DNA of 64,000 bases from Chrysomallon squamiferum. Lineage: Eukaryota > Mollusca > Gastropoda > Neomphalida > Peltospiridae. Position 1 is the stretch's first letter. The number at the start of each line of letters is the position of its first letter. Where the stretch lies: the NCBI GenBank assembly GCA_012295275.1, contig CM022668.1:4155080-4219079 (forward strand), given 5' to 3'. The translations under genes and the position numbers were made by a program. Positions 16,645 through 30,600 of the stretch are shown piece after piece. The notes beneath the pieces were generated by a model, which saw only the letters and a list, made by a program, of their open reading frames with translations, was not told the origin of the DNA and did no database searches.

Positions 16645-17400
16645 TAATATTATTATATAAACAAAATTTATATTTTTACAGGTACCTATGATATATTTGA
16701 TGTATCTCACAGAAAGTAGGTTTAGTATAGTGTTAGTGAAACATTCACATTGTTTTAATTTAGAAAACAAAATCTATGAGATAACAATCAACTTTTAAAT
16801 GTAATCTTTGATGATGCTAAAAAATATTTAAATATATTAGGAATCCTTCGAACATTCATATTCATTGACGTATTTATTTATTTGTAATGTTGTAGGAGTA
16901 GTAATAACATTAGTGCAAATAATAGAAATAACTACTGTAGTATTATTAATAGTAGGAAAAGTAGTAGTACTACTAATAGCAATGATAGTAGTAACATTAA
17001 TAATATTAATATTAATATTAGCTTTAGAAAATGTAGTAGTAGAATTAATAATAGCAGTAGTAGAAATAGTAAGAGTATTACTAGTATTAGTAGTAGCAGT
17101 AATCGTAGTAGTAGTAGTAGTAGTAGTAATAATAACAGTATTACTAGTATTATTAGTAGTAGTAATAGTAACAGTATTACTAGTATTAGTAGTAGCAGTA
17201 ATCGTAGTAGTAGTAGTAGTAATAGCAGTAATAGTAGTAGTAGTAGTAATAAAAATAGTTTTAATAGTTACTAGTAATAGTATTAATAATAATAGTTGTA
17301 ATGGTGGTAGTAGTACTGGTAGTGGTATTAATAGTACTAATAGTCGCAAAGGTTGGTATCAGGTTTAGAAAATCTGTACAAAATAAACATGAAATAAAAT
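14760..17400. other. Intergenic between convergent FReD genes C and D
   Basis: No gene seen. 14760-16400 is AT-rich with poly(A/T) at 14806-14827 and 15959-15996. 16409-16450 and 16586-16641 are (ATT)n tracts followed by two near-identical 45-base segments ending acaggtacctatgatatat. 16890-17340 is an imperfect AGT/AAT trinucleotide array, whose open frames on both strands are artefacts. Confidence 0.8.
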
Positions 17401-17407
17401 AGTTTAC

Positions 17408-17510
17408 TTTCCAGTCCAGTCGTCATATCCCCAGTCAGAGCCTTCAAGTTGTGACTCTGCTACAGTCAGACATGTTAGAGCCAACAAGAAATAACCAGAA
17501 CACGTTCCAT
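17408..17510 (-). pseudogene. Orphan FReD signal-peptide exon relic
   Basis: The reverse strand reads GYFLLALTCLTVAESQLEGS then DWGYDDWTGK, closely matching exon 1 of gene C, with a donor GTAAAC at 17407. The leader frame has no ATG: the nearby ATG (17510-17508) is one base out of frame. No FReD exons follow on this strand before gene C, so it is an isolated relic downstream of gene D rather than the start of it. Confidence 0.7.
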
Positions 17511-17715
17511 GATCAGTCTTTTCTGCTTCTTGTAGTCAATTAACTGAACACTTCAAATCTGAGACTACAAAATTACATGTTCTTTTTGTTCTTCTTCTTC
17601 TTTAGCGAATAACATACATCTGAACACTCACAGAAACACAGACAAGCAGACACAAACACTCTAACATTTAGAACAATTAAGGAAAACAAAACAAAAATAT
17701 CACAGCTGACAGCAA

Positions 17716-17721
17716 TTTATT
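17716..17721 (-). terminator. Polyadenylation signal of FReD gene D
   Basis: AATAAA on the minus strand, 5 bases past the gene D stop codon. Confidence 0.75.
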
Positions 17722-17725
17722 CAAA

Positions 17726-20044
<2,319 letters not shown>

Positions 20045-20217
20045 CTTTTTGTGTTTTGTCTTCATAGTTTTTTAATTAATAAATCATTTATTTTTGTTAT
20101 TATTAATTGTTTTCGATGTATTTAATATTAATTATTATTATTATATCATCGTTATTATGGTGGTTTTATCATTAGTGTTGATAACATTTCAAACAGATTA
20201 TTCGACACAAGTACAAG

Positions 20218-20417
20218 NNNNNNNNNNNNNNNNNNNNNNNNNNNNNNNNNNNNNNNNNNNNNNNNNNNNNNNNNNNNNNNNNNNNNNNNNNNNNNNNNNN
20301 NNNNNNNNNNNNNNNNNNNNNNNNNNNNNNNNNNNNNNNNNNNNNNNNNNNNNNNNNNNNNNNNNNNNNNNNNNNNNNNNNNNNNNNNNNNNNNNNNNNN
20401 NNNNNNNNNNNNNNNNN
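20218..20417. other. Assembly gap, 200 N
   Basis: Run of 200 N that hides both the upstream part of FReD gene D and the outer end of the left inverted-repeat arm. Confidence 0.99.
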
Positions 20418-20939
20418 GCACTTTTCTTGTTAGATGTGATCTCTGGAGTCTGCAGGGTGGTGCTTTTTCTAAATTGATTTCACTGATTGTCTACTTGTTC
20501 CGATTATTATTGTGATTAGTTGAATGTTCCAGATGCATGGAGCATGTAGTACATACAATATATTTGATTAACTGTAATGAAAGCATAACACCCCCTGCAT
20601 TGCTCATTACTGAGGAAACTTTTCTCCCATTAATAGCGGCACGATGCACGCCATGAAGCTTGCCAAATCTGGCCTGTGTCACACAATTCCTGTTAAAAAC
20701 ATTTTACCTCAGTTTTGTTCAAGTGAAGCTTTCTAAAAAAATATTTTCTATGAATAGTTTTTCTATGATAATATTTATATATTGTTATCAACATCATAAC
20801 AATCTTACTGTCCATCTTTATCATTTATTATGACAGTTTGTAGTCATTCAGTATATTTAATTACATTTGAAATTCCAGTTTTATTTAAATCATTTACTGT
20901 AAGGCTGTATTCTGAAGATTTAAAAGTGCAATTGGTATT

Positions 20940-21870
20940 TACAGATGTGGACTTGGCTATTCCACTGATGTTAGCTTCTATAATGAGGAGGAGCTGATGA
21001 TGTTACTTTTAACTTGAAAGAGTTTTCAGACAAAATATGTTTGGAACAGTTTTGTTTCACAAAAAGATGAAATACATCATCTGTGCAATTTGCTTAGAAT
21101 GCCTGACCCAGTTAATTGTGAAACAAATTTTTGTCTGACTTTGTCTGGTTTTGAGGTGACTTGCACATACCCACATTGCTTTTATGATTTGAGATTCCTA
21201 TTTTCGCAATCCACTTTGCAACTGAGTTTGATTTTAAACATATTTCTAATTACATCTTTGACAACTTTGGACACAAACTTTCATCAAGCATGGATAAATC
21301 CCTCAGCTACTTGCAGACATCATTGCAACAAAAGTTCCCCTCTGAAGAACTGGTGGGGATTCATCGACGGAACAGTTCATGAGATAGAGTGATCATCAGT
21401 GGACCAAAGACATGCTTTTAGTGGCCACAAGAGAAAGCATGACATCAAATTTCAGTCAGTGATGGCACCCTGTGCACTTGTTGTCAAGTTGTTAGGGCAT
21501 ATTCTGAACTAGAAAAGACAGAGGTAGACTTGCTGTCAGTGTTCTTCTTCCACTACTAGAAGCCAGGATGAATGATGTGAATGAATATCAATTTTCCTAT
21601 ACGAAGGTACGCCCTGAAGGATTATCTGTTGGCTTTCAACAAAAACATGTCTGCTGTTTGACAATGTGTAGAATGGGGGCTTGGCAAAGTAGTGCAGCTG
21701 TTCTAGTTTGTGGGTTTTAGGAAGAACTTAAAACTGTTCCTGCAGCCGCATATTGACAGATATTACTTTCTGGCCCATCTGTTCATTAAACTGTCACACG
21801 TGTCTGTGTGGGTCACAGACATCATTCTTCTTTGGACTGAACCCACCAACACTTGAAGAATACCTATCCT
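20940..21870 (+). pseudogene. PIF/Harbinger (HARBI1-like) transposase relic, left copy
   Basis: In order, with frame breaks: LLRMPDPVNCETNFCLTLSG (21082 on), NWWGFIDGTVHEIE followed by a stop, GHKRKHDIKFQSVM (about 21424-21466), CVEWGLGKVVQLF plus a stop (about 21665-21720), FLQPHIDRYYFLAHLF, HTCLCGSQTSFFFGL and PPTLEEYL. WGFIDGT, GHKR-IKFQSV and the PPTLEEYL tail are typical of DDE transposases of the HARBI1 family. Multiple stops and shifts make it inactive. The pair on the other arm is in opposite orientation. Confidence 0.8.
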
Positions 21871-21899
21871 GTACTTTTTTGTTTTAAAAGTAAAAAAAA

Positions 21900-23100
21900 A
21901 CAAAAACAATCCCAACAAAACAAAACCCCCAAAAATAAAACCATGTGTTTGTAAATGATTGTATACGAAAGAAGATGTGTGTTTGGGAGTGAAAGTGTAT
22001 GTAAAAACTGTTTTTTGTATTTTCAGCTTAGAAATTCACCACACCGTGTACTGTAAAAAAATACTATTTATATTGCTTGTAAATTGATAATGGATGATAC
22101 ATTAGGATTTATGCTTGTCAATTGCCAAGATTCTAAACTAATGAGACGACAAGGATGATTTCAATTAAGGAAAAAACGATCAAGAAATTATAATCAGGTA
22201 TCAGTGGGGTGCAGGCAATTTTTATGTGAGTTCATTTAAAAGTAATTCCAGGGGCCTGACCATTTTGCGTTTTTTTAACTATAAAAAAACTTAGATCGTT
22301 GCACACTGTCAAATAAGCAACACTGATGTTAATTATTACCAGCAGACATATAATTAAAGCAACAGTGATTCACTCTCATTCACATTAATGATCAATTATT
22401 ATTAGAATTTTAAAGATGGAAATAATTGCCTTTCCATCTAAGAAAAAAAAAAAAAAAAAAAAAAAGGAAGAGAAAAATAGGATTTTCTAAATACATCTTT
22501 GTAATCTAAAAACTGAAAGGAAAGAAAAACCAAAAGGTGTTTTTAATTAGGTGTTAAGCATTACCTGTATTACGAGACAATGAAAATAACCTGTTATAAA
22601 ATCAAAAATTAGTTGAGGAAGAAGTAGTAGCTTTTTATAAAACATTGTATGCTAATCAAGACAATGATTTTACTAACAAAAATCTAGACAAAATACTTAC
22701 AAACATGGTCAAACTGTATAGAAAAGATGTAAAGTGACATGGACAAGACGAACATTAAGGCCACCAATTTTATGTAACTGTCATATTAAAATTGGACAAT
22801 AAAAGAATTTCATTTTTAAAAGATGGGTTTGTTAAAACCAACTTTCTTACTGATGTTGAATTTTATGATTTGTTAAATTGTTTTATTATTATTATTTTTG
22901 TTTACACATTCTCGGGAACAAAACACAAATCAATAACACAAAAGAAAGTAAAAATCAAATAATAATAATTAAAAAAAACAAAAACAAATGAAATAGTGGT
23001 ATCTGTGATTAGGATAAAATGTGAAGCTGTTTTTTATTCATTAAATATTTATAAAAATAAACATAATATAAATAATCTTAACCAAATTAACATAAAGAAA
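21900..23100. other. Arm sequence outside the transposase
   Basis: AT-rich, no gene seen. Poly(A) tract at 22442-22465. Shared with the right arm (60700-59650 inverted) and in part with 44330-44420. Confidence 0.7.
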
Positions 23101-23839
23101 ATATACTGGGGAGGGGAAAAAAGGAAGAAAAAAGACGAAAAGTGTGTATTATTACTATTACTGTTATTATTATCAGCATCCTTATCATTATCGTTATTAT
23201 CTAATGTGTAATCGTCCTCGTAGAATGGATTAAAAAAAGAGAAGAAAGAAAAAAGAATTGTAAATCGATGATTTTATTATTACTATTATTTATTACATTA
23301 CATTACATTACATTATATCTATCTATCTGTTGTAAGAGAAAGTAAATTGCGTTAATTTTATTATTATTATTTTTTTTTTTCGAAATCAGACGACACCATT
23401 ACACATCCATAACAGTGGAAAGTACTCAATACATAAATTACCAACTATGATTATTATTAGTAACGTATGTGAAAACGGTACAACAAATAAGTTTTCGTAA
23501 CGTTTGGGAAATTATTTCAGTCCGTAACTATATACACACCTAATTGTGATCGATGTGATAGTGACGTCATATTGAATCTGTATTTTCCTGGAAACTAAAC
23601 ACACGCTAAGTGCTGAGTCAGGAATTCGGGAAAAACCTTTACTTTTATTTAGAATTTTTCCTAACTAGTTTGTCTAATCAGTAACCTACAACTGAAGTGA
23701 GCCGCTAACAGAACAGACAGCCATTATACCCACAAAAAAACAAACAAAGAAAACATACATTTTTATTTTTTGTTTTCATTAATGATCCGTATTCAGTACA
23801 AATAAACTCTTTAGCTAAAAGTACCATCACCAGTTACTC

Positions 23840-24160
23840 GCCACGAACTGCGCATGCTTTCGCTAAGCTACGGTGCTGTTCGATTGTTGCAAACCGGTTT
23901 TTATTTCTCACAGTCTGAAACGTACATTTTCAAGTGACAGCGTCATTCTCTATGTTTTCTGCTTTCAGCCCACACAATCATCAGCAACCGGTTTTGGCTG
24001 CCAGGTATCTTGACATTACAAACGAACACGGATTTAAGCAAGGGAAAATCCCTTTTTGGGAAGTCGTGGAAAGGACTGTGCTGATCAAATTATAAATATA
24101 ATTCGATTGACGGATAGAATATTTAAACTTGTACTGGCTGTGGACTGGCAGGTAAACGCG
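23840..24160 (+). promoter_or_regulatory. Conserved upstream region with candidate 5' UTR exon, copy 1
   Basis: A locally GC-richer block with TGCGCATGC and CACGAAC elements, then ataatt..attga.ggatagaa and gctgtggactggcag followed by GTAAAC, a good splice donor. Copies occur at 26630-26910, 45815-46140 and inverted at 59290-59182. Retention near every family member suggests a promoter plus non-coding first exon of the caspase-type genes. No coding frame is kept between copies. Here it leads only into intron-like sequence (24860-25450) also found at 40800-41400. Confidence 0.45.
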
Positions 24161-26508
24161 TAATGTAGTTTAAAAGAATCAGTTATTGTCTTAAAACAAC
24201 ATGTTAATGTTATTAACATTGTGACAGTGTTAGGTTGTTTTGACTTTAATGAGTCGGTGACGGAACAGAAATATGAAACGAAATGAAATCGTTATTTCCG
24301 ACGTTTTTAAAACTTTAACTTAAATGTTAAACTATTTCAGCAGTCAGTGAGTTTGAACTTCAGTTTTCTTTTTTGATTATTCATAAATAACATACGTACT
24401 TCATTACTAGTTACTTTTCCCAAAACATATTTTTAAATATAATTAATTATTCAGTACTGTTGTTTTTTTATTGATCGGTTTTAACAAGTACCTTGCCATA
24501 TCTGCAAAGAATATTTGATGATTGATGGTAATAACATTAACAACAAGAAGAAAATAGACCAGTACTCAATAAACAAAATTTAGTCAGTAAACTACCAAGG
24601 TTTGGCTTTGGATATAAATTGTAATGAAAATTAATGACTGCTGTCTGTTTAGTTCATATGCTGACATTGTCAGATATTTTCCCCAGTCACCGTGTGGGAA
24701 ACAAAACTATACTAAATTCTAAAGCTGTGAAAACATATAACATAGATTTTACTGATCACCCAATTAATTAATTTTGCAGAAACACTTGTATGCCCTCACT
24801 GAAAGGAAATATAAAAATCAGTTGTTCACAGGTGTGCCTTAATTTAAACTGTGTCTTAAAATCTGTTATTTTCTATAGTTGTTAAAAATTTGTGTATATT
24901 TTATTTTTTATTATTATTTGTTTTTTCTTCAGAAAATTCTTTGCCAGTTGTTTTTAGAATCACATGCAGTTAAAATATTTTATTTTCTATAGTTGGTTAT
25001 TCTGAATATATCTGTTGTTTTCTAAGCATTTAAAACATACTAAAGACAGTTCATTGTGATCCTACAGCAGATAATATCTTCTGTATTAACACTTGCAAAA
25101 TGCAGCAGCATTCATTTAAATAATAACAAATATTGAAATTTTTACAATATATCATACAGTAAAAGTAGGTTTATACTTTTTATTATACATATATTTTTAC
25201 AATAAAATGAGTTTTTGTATTTCATTTAAAAGCTATATAAACATCAGGACAAAAAAAAAGAATTGTTATATTTTGGCGAAATTAATCACTACAAACTGTT
25301 TACACTTATAGATAATACACATTTACAAGAAAATAATATAAATATATTTTTTATATTTAATAATAAATAAATAAAATGTAATAAAAAGACATTGAGTCAT
25401 TTTCTAACAACGAACTGTGCATAAGTGGGTTTTACTTTAAAATTGCTTTATTAATTTGTTGTTTAAAGTTGTTTTTTGTTTATTTATTTATTTATTTTTT
25501 AAAATAAGAAAAATGAATACATTTTTGAACTGTTTCTATCTTATTTTTAAAGCAGAGTCATTATATATGATAATTCAAAGGATTTTTGACTATCATAAAG
25601 CATGACAAGAAAATTAAAATCTCTTAATGATGCATAATGGCTGAATAATAATAATAATAATAATAATAACAACAACAGTAATGATAATAATAATAATAAC
25701 AACAACGACAATGATAATAATAACTGGAGTATACAAAACGTGACGGTAACATTTATTAGGATATTTTAAAGAAACACTATAAAGATGTATTTTTATCTCT
25801 AATATATTTTTCTCTTTCGCTGTTTAATGACAGTAATTTTAGAAGTATGTAGTGGATTCAAATTTTGTGCTTTTGAATATAACTGAAAAGCTGTATATAT
25901 ATATATAAACAAAAAGCTAAAATCTTCGTTTTATTTAAATTAATTTATTTTATTTTGCATATTCCAGTCATGTATAACTAATTGGATTTAAATTTTAGGA
26001 AATGTTAGACTGGAGTTATTTCCCTTTCGTTTTGTTCTCGATAGTGGTTCAAAAGCTTAGCTTTAGTCTAGATAATTACAAAATAAATTTAAAAAACGAA
26101 AGAAAAAAAATAACAATGGCTCTGTAATAAGTTGCTTAGTTTATTATTTATTTATTATAACATATTTTCTATCTATCTATGTATCTGATGTAAGTGAAAC
26201 AAATTGTGTAGATTTTATTTATTATTTGGCTTGAGAATCAGATGACTTCATTACACATTCTGAACACTGGAAAGTACTCAATACATAAATTTACAACTAA
26301 AATTATTAGTAGTAATATATGTGAATCAGATACGACAAAAATGATTTTGTTTTCGTAGCATTCGTTGAATGTTTCAGTCTATGCACACCTAATATAATCT
26401 AGAAGTTGTTGGAAAATTACTTTATTTAGAATTTTTCCTAACTAGTTTGTCTAATCAGTAAGCTTCGACTGATGTCATCCGCTAATAGAACAGACAACCA
26501 TTAGAAAG

Positions 26509-26578
<70 letters not shown>

Positions 26579-27617
26579 ATTAGTTATCTGTATTCAGTGA
26601 AAATAATCAGTTTTAAGCTAATAGTACAATCACGAGTTTACGGTTACGTTCGGTTGTTGCAAACCGGTTTTATTTGTTATAGTTTGAAACGTACAGTTTC
26701 AACAATTGTGTCAATTTCTTTGTTTTCTCATTTTAGCAATCGGTTGTAGTTCCCAAATATCTTAACATTATAAGCTGGATATATGCCAAAAACGATCACG
26801 GCCTTAATCAAAGGGAAATCCCTTGTTGGAAAGTCCGGAAGAAAATTATAAATATAATTCCATTGAAGGATAGAATATTTAATCTTGTACTGGCTGTGAA
26901 CTGTCATGTAAAAGACTGGTGCAGTTTTACAGCATCAGTTATTGTTTTAAAACAAGGTATTAATGCTATTTACATTGTAACTGTGACGTTGTTTTGATTT
27001 TAATGAGTGAGTCACAGAACAGAAATGTGAAACGAAATCAAACCGTTGAGTCGTTTTTAATATTTTAAATTAAAAGTTAAACTATTTCAGCAGTCAGTGA
27101 GATTGAACTACAGTTTTCTCTTAATGATTATTCATAATTAACATACCTACTTCATTAATAGATACTTTTAAATATAATTAGTTACTCAGTACTGTTGCTT
27201 TTGATAGATCCGTTTTAACAAGTACCTTACCACATCTGCAAAGAATATTTGATTATTTGTGGTAATACCAACAACAACAAAATAAAGTAATACTTTATAA
27301 ACAAAAATTAATTTAGTCAGTAAATTACCAAGGTTTGGTGTTTCGGTGGATATAAATTATAATGAAAATTAGTGACTGCTGTGTATTTAGTTAATATGCT
27401 GATATTGTCAAATATTTTCCACAGTCACTGTCTGGGAAACAAAAATATACTAAATGCTAATGCTGTGAAAACATAAAATATAGATTTTATTGATCACACA
27501 GTTATTTAATTTTGCAGAAACACTTGTATTCCACAGTGTGTCAGTGAAAGTAAATATAAAAATCAGTTGTTCCTAGGTGTGACGTAATTTAAACTGTGTC
27601 TGTATCCTTTTTTCCAG
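24161..27617. other. Upstream intron/intergenic sequence of caspase gene E1
   Basis: Contains a second diverged copy (26220-27600) of the 23390-24850 block, the last one directly preceding E1. Short AAT repeats lie at 25650-25725 and (AT)n at 26516-26576. 24880-25450 is a copy of 40800-41400. No separate gene seen. Confidence 0.65.
26640..26910 (+). promoter_or_regulatory. Conserved upstream region with candidate 5' UTR exon, copy 2 (E1)
   Basis: Same block as at 23840, more diverged: it keeps attccattgaaggatagaat and gtactggctgtgaactg followed by TCATGTAAAA, a poorer donor. The TGCGCATGC element is lost. It is the nearest copy upstream of the E1 DED exon. Confidence 0.4.
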
Positions 27618-30600
27618 ACAAGAACTACATACCCTGTGTCTAATAAATAAGAAACAAAATGTCTAACACTTTATGAATGGATGCAGAGGATGAGGTAGGT
27701 GTTGATTTCAGACGTGTACTACTTAAAGTTGCTGGTGACCTGGTCAACAAGGACATTGATTCTCTGAAATTCTTGTGTCGCGACTTTGCTGCATTGAGTT
27801 GACTGGAACATATAAAGAAGGGAACTGAACTGTTCAGCTTTCTTGAGAAGACAGGCAAACTGAATGAAACAAATAAGTGGACTTTCGCTGAGTTGTCAAA
27901 ACGTACTATGAGGTTAGATCTTGTGAAAAATTTACAGGTTGACGAGAAAGAACTGGATAAACATCTGGACTTATTTGGGTCACATTTTTCAGCATACAGA
28001 AATCTACTTCTTGATCTTTCTAATCAAATCGGAGAAGAGGACTTGCGTAAGTTGTTGTTGTTTTGTTCTGTAGACATTCCTAGAGCAAAGCAACAAAAGA
28101 TTCACAGTGTGCTGGATATTTTTCTCATTCTTGAACAGATGAAAAAAATTAGTCCTGAAAATGTTGACATTTTGGAAGGTTCTTTTAAGCACATAGGAAG
28201 ATCTGATTTGGTGGAAAAAACAATGAACTACAAGCAGTGGATGGGTCTTAGGACAATGTCTACAGCAGATCAGTCAGCATTGACGAAGAGTGGAAATAAA
28301 CTTGAACAACCAGTATGCCTTCCAATACAAGAGGTGCAAGGAAAATATCAGCAGCCTACTGTACCAAAGAATCCTCAACTTACACAAAGTCCTACTTCCG
28401 AACCAGGTAAAAAAAGAAACGGCCAAAAGCTTTCATAAATGACCCCTGAATCATAAAACTGATAACTTAATTTGTATTGTAACTTTATTTTGAAAATAAA
28501 TTAAGGTAGAAATATTCCTGTAAATGATCAGATTACATCATTGTTTCAGTAATTAATTCTTGGAATCAAGGATTTCTGTATTTTAGCATATCTCATTAGT
28601 TCTGTCAATGATTTCAACTTTTCTATTAACTGTTAATTGTTCCATTGAGAATTTCACCATTTCTGTATAAACTTAATAATTCCACAATAAAATGGAAAAT
28701 GTCCGCATCCATAATTAGTCTAATTTTATTCAAATACTATATATTTTTATTATTTCTTTATTTATTAAATTTTATTATTTATTCCTTATTATTTCATTTT
28801 TTTCTCATATTTTTTAAATTCTAACTCCTTTCCTATTTTTTTTCAGATGTATTTGTACTAATCAAAGATATCTTTCTGAAATTATCGACCAAGCAGTATT
28901 TTGCCCTTGGAACCAAGCTGAATATTTCTGACATAAAGCTACATAATTTCAATAAGCTCTGTGATTCACATGAAAAGAGAAATATGGAAATGATGGAACT
29001 GTGGCTCCAGAAAATGGAAAGCATTGATGATAGAGAAAAGATAACAGTGTTGTCCAACGCAATGGAAAACTGCAAAATGATAGATGTACTAATAGCAGCA
29101 CTGGAAACCATGTTTGGAAAACAGCCACAAGGTAATGTGTTAGTTTGAAGTAAATCAGCACTCTGAAAATACAAAACATTTGACAATTATTCTAGAATTC
29201 AGAGAATGAAAAGTTTAAGTTATTTCAGTGTCATTACCATTATCCCTCAAGACTTTATCACACAATTTCATTTACTAGTGAATTAATTTGTTTATGTTCT
29301 TTTTAGTCACATGTTACATTATGTGTGTGTGGTTAGTATTTATAGGTATTTCTTTTATTTGTCTATTTATTTATTACATTTTGTTCCTTATTCATTCATT
29401 GATTATAATTAAAATCATCATCATTATGAATTATTCTTATTATATGTGTTTGTTTGTTTTTAATTAAATTTTCTTAATTATTTGTTATTATTTCATTCTT
29501 TTTTCTTATTTTTTATTTTAGCTCTTTTTTCAGATGAACTAATCTGTTATATTGCTCGGAATATGTCAAACACGCAGTACTTTACCCTTGGAACCATGCT
29601 GAATGTGTCTAACAAAAAGCTAAATATTTTAAATGTATGTGAGAAATCATCCCCCAGTAGTGAGATGCTGAAACAGTGGTTTCAGAAGATGAAAAAAGGC
29701 GGTGACGATCCCAAAAAGACATTAATATATTTGTCCAAGGTCATGGACGAATGTAAAATGCTTCATATACTAATAGAAGCAATATTAGAAATCATGTTTG
29801 GAAAACAGCCACAAGGTAATGTGTTAGTTTGAAATTAATCAGCACTCACAAAACATTTGACAAATATTCTAGAATTCAGAGAGTGAAAAGTTTAAGCTAT
29901 TTCAGTGCCATTGTCATTAACCCTCGAGACTTTATCACAAACTTTCATTCAGCAGTGACTAAATTCTATTATGATTTTATGTCTCTAGTTACATTTTATA
30001 TATGTATATCATTTTATATGTGTGTTTCTGTGATTATTATTTATATCTTGCTTTTGATCTTCTACATTTAATTTTGATGAAAATATTTTGGTTTCAGGTC
30101 CTGATATCAGCTTGAGCAAGCAGAGGGTACATGCAGCTAAAAGGAAAGGTAACTATACATTTTATTTGTTTTTCATTTCGTTTGGACAGCATTTATTTCT
30201 AATAATGAAGTACAGAATAATAAGATATTTGTATCTTTATTATTTTTTAGACAAAAAGTGTAAATCTGTTTACATCCAGTTGATTGTTTTTTGTGTCTAA
30301 TTATTTTTATTCAAGTATTATAGTATTAGCAGTAATTTATGAATATGTATACAACATAATTCTACACTTTTTGTTTGCATTTATGTAAGTGTTTGTGTGT
30401 GAGAGAGAGATTTTAATTTATGTCTAAAATTCCATCTACTGTTTTTATTTTTTTATGAAAATATTTTGGTTTCAGATCCTGAGATCAGCATAAAAGGACA
30501 AAGGGCACATGAAGTTAACAGAGCGGGTAATTATACAGTTTATTAATTTTTCATTTTGCTTTTGGAGAAAATGTTTTTCTAATAATGAAGTACAGAATAA

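Larger units (their letters stand above)
20418..23280 (+). repeat. Left arm of a large inverted repeat
   Basis: Reads in reverse at 62345-59446 with strong similarity. Matching anchors include the gatgtgatctctggagtctg block (20437; minus at 62330), the transposase relic, the aggggcctgac block (22250; minus near 60485) and the atatactggggagggg block (23101; minus near 59640). The arms are at least 2.9 kb and enclose about 36 kb with the caspase cluster. Confidence 0.85.

Noticed and set aside
16837-17368. Open frames of about 170 codons on both strands
   Set aside because: Produced by an AGT/AAT trinucleotide array with no stops in that register; composition is all Val/Ile/Leu or Thr/Asn.
20491-20682. 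Minus-strand frame (and + frame at 62018-62272) as a possible Myb-like partner gene of the Harbinger element
   Set aside because: PIF/Harbinger elements often carry a second Myb/SANT gene, but no SANT-type Trp spacing is visible and the frame differs between arms.
23970-24156. Coding reading of the conserved upstream exon (IFKLVLAVDW)
   Set aside because: Copies have a stop in place of the last codon or differ in frame upstream, so a non-coding 5' UTR exon is more likely.
27640-27858. Minus-strand frame over the E1 DED exon, and its equivalent at 58087-58521 (+) over gene G
   Set aside because: Antisense shadow of the DED coding sequence; it is conserved only because the sense strand is.
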